DNA of 64,000 nt, taken from NCBI RefSeq assembly GCF_001434255.1, contig NZ_AZEY01000079.1:50292-114291 (forward strand), written 5' to 3'. The translations under genes were made by a program, and so were the position numbers. The notes under the pieces were generated by a model. It made no database searches. It was not told the DNA's origin and saw only the letters and a program-made list of their open reading frames with translations. Shown one piece after another: positions 36,078 to 43,524 of this stretch (the first letter of the stretch is position 1; each line of letters opens with the position of its first letter). Source of the DNA: Lentilactobacillus diolivorans DSM 14421. GTDB lineage: Bacteria; Bacillota; Bacilli; Lactobacillales; Lactobacillaceae.

Positions 36078-36511
36078 TGCAATCGCTCCTTTACTTTTTT
36101 GAGATACCTTCTAGAAGAGCTGGTTTGATAACCATTCTTAAAATATATTATGATAATGCCGGTCTTGTTAATTTGAAATTCTTTAACAAAGTTGAGATTA
36201 ATGATTTCAGTGTTGGAAATCCTGATAAAAGCTTCTGGCAATGTTTCTTCCAACTCGTATAGTCGTTTACTAACTAATAGTTCTTTTTGATCTTGTGTCA
36301 GCGTGTAAACCTTCTTTTTAGCTGTGTAAAATGTAATGCAGGTTCCAAGTGAGATCATGTAGTGTCGCCGGTTATGGTTTGCAATAATGGTTTCTTCGTC
36401 TTGTCCCCGAATGAAATCAATAATTTTGTTAATCAGCGTTGTTCGTTTGTTTATTCCAAGTAGAAGGGTGTTGTCATCTAGTGTGTGAATAATTTTAACT
36501 TCAATCTTCAT
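36074..36511 (-). CDS. LytTR-domain transcription regulator
   Basis: The 145-residue protein is a stand-alone LytTR DNA-binding protein without a receiver domain. The N-terminal 40 residues are a small lead, and the LytTR domain spans about 45-143 (ISLGTCITFYTAKKKVYTLT, FIRISNTEIINLNFVKEF, SSRRYLKKVKE). It forms a regulatory pair with the DUF3021 protein. A pair of direct repeats upstream of its start is the probable autoregulatory site. Confidence 0.9.
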   Translation of the reverse strand: MKIEVKIIHTLDDNTLLLGINKRTTLINKIIDFIRGQDEETIIANHNRRHYMISLGTCITFYTAKKKVYTLTQDQKELLVSKRLYELEETLPEAFIRISNTEIINLNFVKEFQINKTGIIIIYFKNGYQTSSSRRYLKKVKERLQ

Positions 36512-36576
36512 GTGGTCGGGCCTCCTCTCTTCACTTTCATTTTATGGGTTTTTATTAATAAAGGATATGTCTAAGA

Positions 36577-36606
36577 GATAAGTGGTCGTTATTTGTGATA
36601 AGTGGT
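36577..36606 (-). promoter_or_regulatory. Direct repeats upstream of lytTR, likely LytTR operator
   Basis: The decamer GATAAGTGGT occurs at 36577-36586 and 36597-36606, a 20-nt period (two helical turns). On the minus strand it reads ACCACTTATC, near the LytTR half-site consensus. It lies about 65 nt upstream of the regulator's start. Confidence 0.7.
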
Positions 36607-36712
36607 TAAAATAATTTCCTTTCATAGGTGATGGTTGGCACAAAAAAGATGACCTCTAGCAATTATTCTTTGCTTCAGTCACCTTTTTATCAAATGTTGG
36701 ATAAAATAAAAA

Positions 36713-37879
36713 TTATTTTTTCAAAACTCGCACACGGAATACTGCATCGATTTTGCTTAATCGGGCGATCAACGCATTGTCTTCCTCATTTTTCAAATTC
36801 TCTAAGTCAATAATGGTATAAGCCACGTTTTCACGAGCAGCGTTACTCATTCCCTCAATGTTGATTCCGGCATTTGCAAGGGCAGTCGCAATTTGACCCA
36901 CCATATTAGGGATGTTTTTATGAATTAAAGTTACACGATAGGGTGTTTGAAACGGTACTTGAAGATTGGGTAAATTGACTGAGTTCGTAATATTCCCAGT
37001 TTCTAAATAGGTCATAATTGTCCGAGCACCCTGAGTCGCACCATTGACCTCAGCTTCTTGAGTAGAACCCCCAATGTGTGGTGTGACAATAACGTCATCA
37101 CGATTGAGGAGGATGTTATCGCCAAAGTCAGTCATATAGGTTTGCACACGATGGGCGTCTAAAGCTTTGATGACGGCTTGGTTGTCAACAATGCCGCCAC
37201 GCGAGTAATTAAATAGCCGAACGCCATCCTTCATAATCGCAAGTTGTTCTTTGCCAATTAGACCGGTTGTTTCCTCGTTCTTAGGGACATGAACAGTAAC
37301 GTAATCGGCGTTGCTGATAGCTTCAGCCAAAGTTCGCGCTCTGGTAATTGTTGTTGAGATATGCCAGGCAGCATCAGCTGATAGATAGGGATCGTAACCA
37401 ATAACATTCATGCCAAGTGCACTAGCTGCATTGGCGACAAGCGAACCAACGTGACCAACGCCAATGACTGCTAAGGTTCGGCCCGTTAGCTCGGTGCCCT
37501 TAAATTTGGTCTTATCATGTTCTGTTCGTAACGAAATATCTGCCCCGCTATTTTGAGCAGCATAAGCAGCCGCCGCAAATAGATTTCGTGACGACGCAAC
37601 CAAGAGTGAAACGATTAATTCTTTAACAGCGTTGGCATTACTCCCAGGGGTGTTGAAAACGGCTGTTCCATTTTCAGTTGCCCGGTCTAATGGAATATTG
37701 TTGAAGCCAGCGCCAGCCCGTGCAATGACTTTCAAAGTTTTCGGTAAGGTTTCCTTGTGTAAATTTACGGAACGAATCAGATAGGCATCAGCATCATCTG
37801 TTTGGTTAATTTGATACTGATCAGTAAATTGATCTAATCCGGCTTGAGCGATTGCGTTATATGTTTTTACTTGATACAT
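36713..37879 (-). CDS. serA: D-3-phosphoglycerate dehydrogenase
   Basis: I start at ATG 37879 with AGAGGGGG upstream, giving 388 residues (MYQVKTYNAIAQ). The protein has the substrate and NAD domains of the 2-hydroxyacid dehydrogenase family (ARAGAGFNNIP, GVGHVGSLVANAASALGMNVIGYDP, FNYSRGGIVDN, TPHIGGSTQEAEVNGA with the catalytic His) and a C-terminal ACT domain (about 315-388). It oxidises 3-phosphoglycerate in the first step of serine synthesis. The ACT domain suggests feedback by serine. It follows serC by 13 nt. Confidence 0.95.
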   Translation of the reverse strand: MYQVKTYNAIAQAGLDQFTDQYQINQTDDADAYLIRSVNLHKETLPKTLKVIARAGAGFNNIPLDRATENGTAVFNTPGSNANAVKELIVSLLVASSRNLFAAAAYAAQNSGADISLRTEHDKTKFKGTELTGRTLAVIGVGHVGSLVANAASALGMNVIGYDPYLSADAAWHISTTITRARTLAEAISNADYVTVHVPKNEETTGLIGKEQLAIMKDGVRLFNYSRGGIVDNQAVIKALDAHRVQTYMTDFGDNILLNRDDVIVTPHIGGSTQEAEVNGATQGARTIMTYLETGNITNSVNLPNLQVPFQTPYRVTLIHKNIPNMVGQIATALANAGINIEGMSNAARENVAYTIIDLENLKNEEDNALIARLSKIDAVFRVRVLKK

Positions 37880-37892
37880 CTTATTTCCCCCT

Positions 37893-38969
37893 CTAATGTT
37901 GTCTTTCAAAATTGTGCAAGAAATCGACCAGTGCTTGAACACCTGCTAATGGCATTGCATTATATAAACTGGCTCGCAGACCACCAACACTACGATGTCC
38001 CTTTAAGTTCATTAAGCCGGCATCGGTTGTTGCTTGGATGACTTGTTTATCCAGATCGGCATCACCAGTTGTGAACGGGATGTTTGTAAGCGAACGGTCA
38101 GTTTTCTTAATGTGATTGCTAAACAATTTGGAGTCGTCTAAGAAATCATATAGTAATGCTGATTTTTGACGATTGATTCTTTCAATTTCGGCGATACCGC
38201 CTTGCTGTTTTAACCACTTGAGGACTAATCCTGATGCGTAAATTGCGAAGACAGGTGGCGTATTGAACATCGAGTTCTTTTTAACAAATAAGTTGTAATT
38301 AAGAATGCTGGGGATGTGTTCAACTGGTTTAACCAGATCATCCCGGATAATGGCAATTGTGACACCGGCTGGGCCGACATTTTTTTGAACACCCGCAAAA
38401 ATAAGGCCAAAATCAGTAACCTTGTATTCCTCAGCTAAAAAGTTTGAGGATAGATCACCGACCAACGTGACATTCCCATGTTCTGGAAGTTGATGGTAAG
38501 CTGTTCCTTCAATGGTATTATTCGTTGTAATGTGCAGGTAATCGTAATCCTTGTTGGAAATGGGATTAGGCATCTGCGGCAATTCTTGATAATGGTCATC
38601 TTTAGTTGAAGCCAAAACATCAACTTGAACGCCTAAGTTGGCTGCTTCGTCGCCAGCCCGGGTTGCCCAATGACCACTGTCTAGGAGTGCAATCCGTTTG
38701 TGATTGGTGGCAAGATTTAGAGGAGCAGCTGCAAACTGACCGGTACCGCCACCTTGGAAGAAGAGAATATGGTAATTATCAGGAATATGCATAAGGTCTC
38801 TCAGATCTTGTTCAGCAGTGTTGATGATATTATCGAAAAGTGAAGACCGATGTGAGATCTCCAGAATGCCCATTCCCGTGCCATCAAGCGATGGTAGTTC
38901 TTCTTGGATCTGTTTGATGACCGGATCAGGAAGGGTTGCCGGACCAGCTGCAAAATTATAAACTGTCAT
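37893..38969 (-). CDS. serC: Phosphoserine aminotransferase
   Basis: I start at ATG 38969 after AAGGGAG, giving 358 residues (MTVYNFAAGPATLPDPVIKQ). Family motifs: GMGILEISHRS, FFQGGGTGQFAAAPLNL, DLSSNFLAEEYKVTDFGLIFAGVQKNVGPAG with the PLP Lys in QKN. The C-terminus SVGGLRASLYNAMPLAGVQALVDF is typical. It converts 3-phosphohydroxypyruvate to phosphoserine. It leads the serC-serA operon, which is preceded by a Ser/Thr-rich leader peptide. No serB of the classical HAD type is nearby. Confidence 0.96.
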   Translation of the reverse strand: MTVYNFAAGPATLPDPVIKQIQEELPSLDGTGMGILEISHRSSLFDNIINTAEQDLRDLMHIPDNYHILFFQGGGTGQFAAAPLNLATNHKRIALLDSGHWATRAGDEAANLGVQVDVLASTKDDHYQELPQMPNPISNKDYDYLHITTNNTIEGTAYHQLPEHGNVTLVGDLSSNFLAEEYKVTDFGLIFAGVQKNVGPAGVTIAIIRDDLVKPVEHIPSILNYNLFVKKNSMFNTPPVFAIYASGLVLKWLKQQGGIAEIERINRQKSALLYDFLDDSKLFSNHIKKTDRSLTNIPFTTGDADLDKQVIQATTDAGLMNLKGHRSVGGLRASLYNAMPLAGVQALVDFLHNFERQH

Positions 38970-38990
38970 AAATAAAAACTCCCTTATCAA

Positions 38991-39121
38991 AAATTAAAAG
39001 CTCTCACGGATTTAATAATCACCATGAGAGCTTGTTCGCTACGTTATTAGCGGTCTCACAGTGATGAAAAGTTCATCCATGTCAGGCCTTTTGTTTAATA
39101 ATTCACACCAAAAGATGGCCT
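38991..39121 (-). promoter_or_regulatory. Attenuator of serC-serA
   Basis: The terminator on the minus strand is a 12-bp stem (38998-39009 with 39022-39033, AGCTCTCA core) followed by TTTTAATTTTTG. A competing fold pairs GTGAGA (39054-39059) with TCTCAT (39024-39029) around a CGCTA/TAGCG stem (39037-39052), which removes the terminator's 5' arm. A further hairpin, AGGCC and CTTTTG (39084-39121), begins at the leader stop codon. Confidence 0.78.
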
Positions 39122-39185
39122 ACACAGATGTCACCGTAGACCAGGAGGAAGATGTAGTTGTTAGCTTGATTAAATTAACGTTCAT
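39120..39185 (-). CDS. Ser/Thr-rich leader peptide of serC-serA
   Basis: A 21-codon ORF on the minus strand contains the run TTTSSSWSTVTS: five Ser and five Thr codons in its last 13. The ribosome binding site GGAGGT (39193-39198) lies 7 nt before ATG 39185. ATG 39188 is also in frame. It sits between a promoter and a terminator hairpin, so stalling at Ser codons on serine shortage would open the serC-serA genes. Thr may be sensed too. Confidence 0.85.
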   Translation of the reverse strand: MNVNLIKLTTTSSSWSTVTSV

Positions 39186-39213
39186 CATTCTGACCTCCAT
39201 TTCTTATAACTAA

Positions 39214-39242
39214 AATCTAACAGAACTCTCAGAGAAAAGCAA
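39214..39242 (-). promoter_or_regulatory. Promoter of the serine leader
   Basis: On the minus strand TTGCTT (39237-39242), 17 nt, TAGATT (39214-39219), with a TGT just before the -10. Confidence 0.6.
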
Positions 39243-39356
39243 CCAGAATTATTGAATATTATTTTTTGTCAGGTGAAATATGTAGCCAAATTAGGTCAAA
39301 GAGTGCATAATAATTCCTAACACATTCATTTTAAGATGAACAATGGAGGAACGTTA

Positions 39357-39986
39357 ATGACCGATTTTTACTTTATTCGACATGGCAAGACGCCAGCAAA
39401 TGCAGACGGAATCAAGCAGGGAACTATTAATACCACTGAAACTTATCTTTCGGAAACCGGCAGGAAGCAAGCGCAAACGCTACACGAACACTTTGATATT
39501 TCATTTGCCGATCGAATCATTTCAAGCCCACTGCAGCGGACTAAAGAGACGACGAAGATTCTTAATCAAACCGCAAACTTACCGGTAACTTATGATAAAC
39601 GATTGTTGGAAATCTCCTACGGAAAATGGGATGGTCAGAAAAATAAAGACTTGGAAGCTGTTTATCCAGATGTATTTGATCATGTTTTACATGATGTTTT
39701 ACCGACATACGCACCATTAGCTAATGGTGAAACATTTGAGGATGTTATCTCGCGAGCAGGTCAGTTTATGGTTGATACTGCTCAGCAATATCCCCAAGAC
39801 AGGATTATTGTTGTGACTCATGGTTTTACAGTCAAAGCGGCAGTATTAACTGCATTGGGAGATCCAGATAAAAAGATGGCTGTAGAAGAGCCTGATAATA
39901 CCAGCGTTACTAAAATTACAAAGGATATTAATTCGGGAACCTACTACTTAAGATATTTCAATCGAATGGTTAATTCGGAATTTTAA
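39357..39986 (+). CDS. Histidine phosphatase (phosphoglycerate mutase-like)
   Basis: I start at ATG 39357 with GGAGGA 7 nt upstream, giving 209 residues. The catalytic motif FIRHGKTPAN (5-14) holds the phosphorylated His. Other residues are Arg in SSPLQRTKET, Glu in LLEISYGKWDG, and VVTHGFTVKAA with the second His. Members hydrolyse various phosphate esters. Because it diverges from serC-serA and no HAD-type serB is present, it could supply the phosphoserine phosphatase step, as known for some metal-independent enzymes of this family. That is inference. Confidence 0.85.
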   Translation: MTDFYFIRHGKTPANADGIKQGTINTTETYLSETGRKQAQTLHEHFDISFADRIISSPLQRTKETTKILNQTANLPVTYDKRLLEISYGKWDGQKNKDLEAVYPDVFDHVLHDVLPTYAPLANGETFEDVISRAGQFMVDTAQQYPQDRIIVVTHGFTVKAAVLTALGDPDKKMAVEEPDNTSVTKITKDINSGTYYLRYFNRMVNSEF

Positions 39987-39987
39987 T

Positions 39988-40016
39988 TTGACAAATAATT
40001 CACCATCCGTTATAGT
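39988..40016 (+). promoter_or_regulatory. Promoter of the Cys leader and oppA-like gene
   Basis: TTGACA (39988-39993), 17 nt, TATAGT (40011-40016): a near-consensus promoter immediately after the phosphatase stop. Confidence 0.8.
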
Positions 40017-40050
40017 TTGACTCAGTAAATAACGAAGGAGGAAGCCACCA

Positions 40051-40143
40051 ATGCAATTATCAGCTGCTCAACTTATGTGTTGCTCAATGTGTCAAGTTCA
40101 GGTTAGCACTGATCGTGGCTTCTTTGGTAAAACCATCATTTAG
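40051..40143 (+). CDS. Cys-rich leader peptide
   Basis: A 30-codon ORF with an excellent ribosome binding site (AAGGAGG, 40035-40041). It contains LMCCSMC at residues 8-14, three Cys and two Met codons in a row of six. A strong promoter precedes it and a 19-bp terminator follows. This is the form of a leader peptide that senses Cys-tRNA (possibly Met). The gene behind it is a peptide-binding lipoprotein. Confidence 0.85.
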   Translation: MQLSAAQLMCCSMCQVQVSTDRGFFGKTII

Positions 40144-40240
40144 TTGGGCATTTAAATGGACTCGGGTGAGTTTAGCAAACTAATGATGACCCAAAAGTGT
40201 CGCAGTTTCAGTGTTAACACTGAAGCTGCGGCACTTTTTC
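40102..40240 (+). promoter_or_regulatory. Attenuator of the oppA-like gene
   Basis: The terminator is a 19-bp stem with a TTAA loop (40195-40213 with 40218-40236) and a T run. GTTAGCACTGA (40102-40112), inside the leader ORF just after the Cys codons, can pair over 11 bp, one of them G-U, with TCAGTGTTAAC (40208-40218). That covers part of the terminator's 5' arm and loop. A ribosome held at the Cys codons leaves this segment free and termination fails. A ribosome moving on covers it. Confidence 0.82.
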
Positions 40241-40341
40241 TTTGTTTAAATTTTTGAATAAGGTGGCGGTGGATTTGGATTCTTGTTGTCCGATGCAAAG
40301 TGAAGTGAAAAAATTAAGCAATTATTCTGGAGGAATTTAAA

Positions 40342-41988
40342 ATGCGAAAGTTTAGATCGATTCTATTAGTGGCCGTTCTTGGGTTAGTTGTAATTGGACT
40401 TGCGGCTTGCCAAAAATCACCGGCTAAAAAGTCGACTTCAAGTGACAAAGCTGTTTTGAATCTTAGCACCACCGCACCACTTGATACAATTGATATTTCT
40501 AAGGCGACTGGTTATGGTCAAACCGGAAATGTGTTTGAGAGCTTTTATCGATTAGGTAAGAATGGCAAACCAACGGCCGGTTTAGCAAAAAGCAGTCAGG
40601 TTTCCAAAGATGGTAAAACGTGGACATTCACGTTGCGTAACGCTAAGTGGAGCAACGGCGATAAAATTACTGCTCAAGATTTTGTTTATTCATGGCGACG
40701 AACAGTAACACCAAAGACTAAATCAACTTATGCATATTTATTCAGTGGGATTAAAAACGCCGATCAAATTGCAGCTGGGAAGGTTTCACCAAGCAAGATT
40801 GGAATTAAAGCCTTGAATAACAAGACTGTTCAAATTCAACTGGATAAACCAATCGCTTACTTTAAGGTTTTAATGGCTTACCCACTATTTGGACCCCAGA
40901 ATCAAAAAGTGGTTGATAAATACGGTAAAAAGTATGGGACTCGTTCAAAATATATGGTTTACTCCGGCCCATTCAAAATCCAGAACTGGAATGGGACTGG
41001 TAATAAATGGCAGTTTGTTAAGAACAACCAGTATTGGGATAAGTCTGTTGTTAAGCTGAAGAAAATTAATTATACCGTGGTTGAAAGCCCAACCACCGGC
41101 TTAGAACTCTATCAGCAGGGCAAACTTGATTTAACACCACTTTCAAATACCCAAATTAAAAATTATAAAAACAATTCGCAATTTAAGCAATATCCATATT
41201 CAGTTGTCGGTTACTTGAAATATAATTTTAAGGATGCCAATCCAACGAAGCGGAAGATATTAAATAACCGTAACATCCGACTCGCAATGTCGTTATCGAT
41301 TAATCGGAAACAGTTAACTCAGAAAGTTCTCGGTGATGGGTCAGCAACCCCAACTGGATTTGTTGCTTCTGATCTTGCTAAGAATCCTAAAACCGGTGAA
41401 GACTTTTCAAAAGAACAGGCGGTTCCTAATGCGGTCGATCACAATGAGAAGTTAGCACGGCAATATTGGAAAAGGGGATTAAAACAACTTGGGATTAAGA
41501 AAGTAAATCTAACAATTTTGGGTGCCAATGATGATCCAACAACCAGCCCAATTTCACAATATTTAAAAGCTCAATTTGCCAAGGTGTTGCCAGGATTTAC
41601 GTTAAATATTAGAAATATTCCCTCTAAGGCCTCTAATGAACAAGAATTAAAGGGCGATTTTGATATTAGTTTGTCGGGATGGGGCGCTGACTTTAATGAT
41701 CCAATTTCATTCCTACAGATTCCGTTGACGGGAACATCGTATAATAGCGGAAAATATAGTAATGCGAAATTTGATTCGTTGGTAAAGCGTGCTCAAAATC
41801 AAGATGCCAATAATCCAGAGAAACGCTGGGATGATTTGGTTCAAGCAAGTCGATTATTTAGTAAGGATCAGGGAATGACACCACTGTACCAACAAGTTAC
41901 TTCGTATTTGCAGAAACCAGGCTTGAAGGGTGTCATTCATAATACTGCTGGTACGCAGTGGAATTACAAATACGCAACCGTTAAGTAA
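40342..41988 (+). CDS. Oligopeptide ABC transporter substrate-binding lipoprotein (OppA-like)
   Basis: The 548-residue protein has a typical lipoprotein signal (lipobox LAAC, Cys at 23) and the SBP family 5 fold (TAPLDTIDISKATGYGQTGNV, YSGPFKIQNWNGTGNKW, DFDISLSGWGADFNDPISFLQ). It would be tethered outside the membrane and deliver peptides to an Opp permease encoded elsewhere. It is related to the binding protein at 1775, which lacks the Cys. The Cys leader upstream suggests it takes up a Cys-containing peptide or serves as a sulfur-amino-acid source, which is inference. Confidence 0.93.
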   Translation: MRKFRSILLVAVLGLVVIGLAACQKSPAKKSTSSDKAVLNLSTTAPLDTIDISKATGYGQTGNVFESFYRLGKNGKPTAGLAKSSQVSKDGKTWTFTLRNAKWSNGDKITAQDFVYSWRRTVTPKTKSTYAYLFSGIKNADQIAAGKVSPSKIGIKALNNKTVQIQLDKPIAYFKVLMAYPLFGPQNQKVVDKYGKKYGTRSKYMVYSGPFKIQNWNGTGNKWQFVKNNQYWDKSVVKLKKINYTVVESPTTGLELYQQGKLDLTPLSNTQIKNYKNNSQFKQYPYSVVGYLKYNFKDANPTKRKILNNRNIRLAMSLSINRKQLTQKVLGDGSATPTGFVASDLAKNPKTGEDFSKEQAVPNAVDHNEKLARQYWKRGLKQLGIKKVNLTILGANDDPTTSPISQYLKAQFAKVLPGFTLNIRNIPSKASNEQELKGDFDISLSGWGADFNDPISFLQIPLTGTSYNSGKYSNAKFDSLVKRAQNQDANNPEKRWDDLVQASRLFSKDQGMTPLYQQVTSYLQKPGLKGVIHNTAGTQWNYKYATVK

Positions 41989-42061
41989 CATCAACAAGAT
42001 CGTTAAAAAGGTTAGTTGATAGGAAGTCAGCTCATTTAAATATCTGAATAGTGAAATCAAA

Positions 42062-42183
42062 GGAAGCCAGAGCGGGACAAAAGGCGGTTAACTTCCAGAG
42101 TGTAATTGGATTATCCGAATATTCTGAACTTGAATATTTGGATAATTCGGTTACACTCTGGAAGTTGCCTTTTGTCCCGCGTT
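42062..42183. repeat. Composite repeat with long palindrome (type A)
   Basis: GCGGGACAAAAGGC, then AACTTCCAGAGTGTAA, ATTATCC and GAATATTC meet their complements in mirror order around TGAACTT, a near-perfect palindrome of about 110 bp. On the minus strand it is preceded by the conserved linker (CACGATTGTTATCGAGCGAA at about 42185-42205). Confidence 0.88.
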
Positions 42184-42211
42184 TTCGCTCGATAACAATC
42201 GTGTTTACATG

Positions 42212-42322
42212 AATAGAGGCTGGGATAAATGACTTTTGTCCCAGCCCATTTGTGTCATCATGATTATTACCGAGTGGAAATGTGAGGAAACTAAGCGTTT
42301 TTTACCTCACTCTTTATTTTGA
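42212..42322 (+). repeat. Composite repeat with short hairpin
   Basis: GGCTGGGATAAA and TTTGTCCCAGCC form the terminator-like part. The linker TGATTATTACCGAGTGGAAA follows, then GTGAGG with CCTCAC as a small hairpin, then TCTTTATTTT. It abuts the inverted copy at 42062. Confidence 0.75.
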
Positions 42323-42331
42323 TTTCATTGG

Positions 42332-43339
42332 CTATAGAGAATGGCCACTAATTCTTTTTGCTGGAATAATAATCGGTGGCAACTGAATGCGCGGCTGATT
42401 GGCTTTTATCGCTTCTAATAACAAACTAGCGGCATTTTGCCCCATTTTAAGTGGATCTTGCTGGATTAAATCAATTCCATTGCCAACAAATTGGGCCCAA
42501 TTCCAGTCATCAAAGCTGGTTAATCCAATATCGTCAGGAAAACTTAAATGTAGCATATTGATGGCCGACAATGTTTTGAATAGTAACGGCCCCATTAATG
42601 AGACTAAGGCGGTCTTTTGAGGCTTTTTAGTAACATGTTTGCGGATTTGGTTTGCGATCCATTCGTTTGTGTGATTGGTCACATTAACGTTAATGATAGG
42701 AATTGCGTTGTGATGGGCAACTTTTGTAAATCCGTCGATTCTTGGAATTTGAGCAGAGGTTTCTACCGTTGAGCTGCTAATCAGAATCATTTTTTGATAA
42801 CCCAACTTAATTAGTTCTGTTGCCATGGCCTCACTTGCTTGACCATTATTAGTGGTTACTTTGCCAATAAATTTTGGTTGATCTTTAATATAACGATCCA
42901 CGGTTACAAACGGGACGTTAGCGTCAAGAACAAACTGGTAATTTTGAAAATAATTCTGGCTTGGTTGAATAATCAAACCATCAATTTGTTGTTCCAGCAG
43001 GCGGTTAATTCCTTTGTGTTCTTCGTCTGAGGAGTTGTTTGCGTTTAATAGGAGCACGCTGTAATTAAGTGGTTGGAGAATTTCATAAATGCCGCTAAAT
43101 AACAACGAGGAAAAGACATTAGAAATATCCCCAACGATAACACCAATCATTTTTGATTCATGCGTTCGCATTCGCCGAGCAGAAGCAGACGGTCGATAAT
43201 TAAGCTGCTTAATAACAGTTTCAATTTTTTCCTTTGTGACATCACTCATCTTGCCGTAATTCTGATTAATAAATCGTGAAACGGTTGTAACGGACACACC
43301 CGCAGCTTTTGCGACGTCTGATATGGTTATATTTTTCAT
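42332..43339 (-). CDS. LacI-family regulator
   Basis: The 335-residue protein has a LacI helix-turn-helix (MKNITISDVAKAAGVSVTTVSRFIN), hinge (YRPSASARRMRT) and a sugar-binding domain (GVIVGDISNVFSSLLFSGIYE, FVTVDRYIKDQPKF). AGAGGTTT precedes the ATG. It diverges from the two dehydrogenase genes at 43525 and 44553, and a perfect 18-bp palindrome in the gap is its likely operator. By context the inducer may be idonate, gluconate or a related sugar acid. Confidence 0.9.
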   Translation of the reverse strand: MKNITISDVAKAAGVSVTTVSRFINQNYGKMSDVTKEKIETVIKQLNYRPSASARRMRTHESKMIGVIVGDISNVFSSLLFSGIYEILQPLNYSVLLLNANNSSDEEHKGINRLLEQQIDGLIIQPSQNYFQNYQFVLDANVPFVTVDRYIKDQPKFIGKVTTNNGQASEAMATELIKLGYQKMILISSSTVETSAQIPRIDGFTKVAHHNAIPIINVNVTNHTNEWIANQIRKHVTKKPQKTALVSLMGPLLFKTLSAINMLHLSFPDDIGLTSFDDWNWAQFVGNGIDLIQQDPLKMGQNAASLLLEAIKANQPRIQLPPIIIPAKRISGHSL

Positions 43340-43439
43340 TTGGAAACCTCTTATTATTAGATAAGCTAATTTTAGGGCAAAACGTGACCTAATACAATTA
43401 GCTGATAAACCTCAATGAAGGTGTCTCAGATTGAATATG

Positions 43440-43488
43440 TTGACAAGGTTAAAGAGAGGGGGTATATTTTTGGTGTATCGATACACCA
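43440..43488 (+). promoter_or_regulatory. Promoter and operator of the idonate-type operon
   Basis: TTGACA (43440-43445), 17 nt, TATATT (43463-43468). The perfect palindrome TGGTGTATCGATACACCA (43471-43488) starts 2 nt after the -10 and would cover the transcription start. This position suits repression by the divergent LacI protein. Confidence 0.88.
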
Positions 43489-43524
43489 TTTTTAGTAAGC
43501 GATTTCATCTAAGGAGAATGAGCT

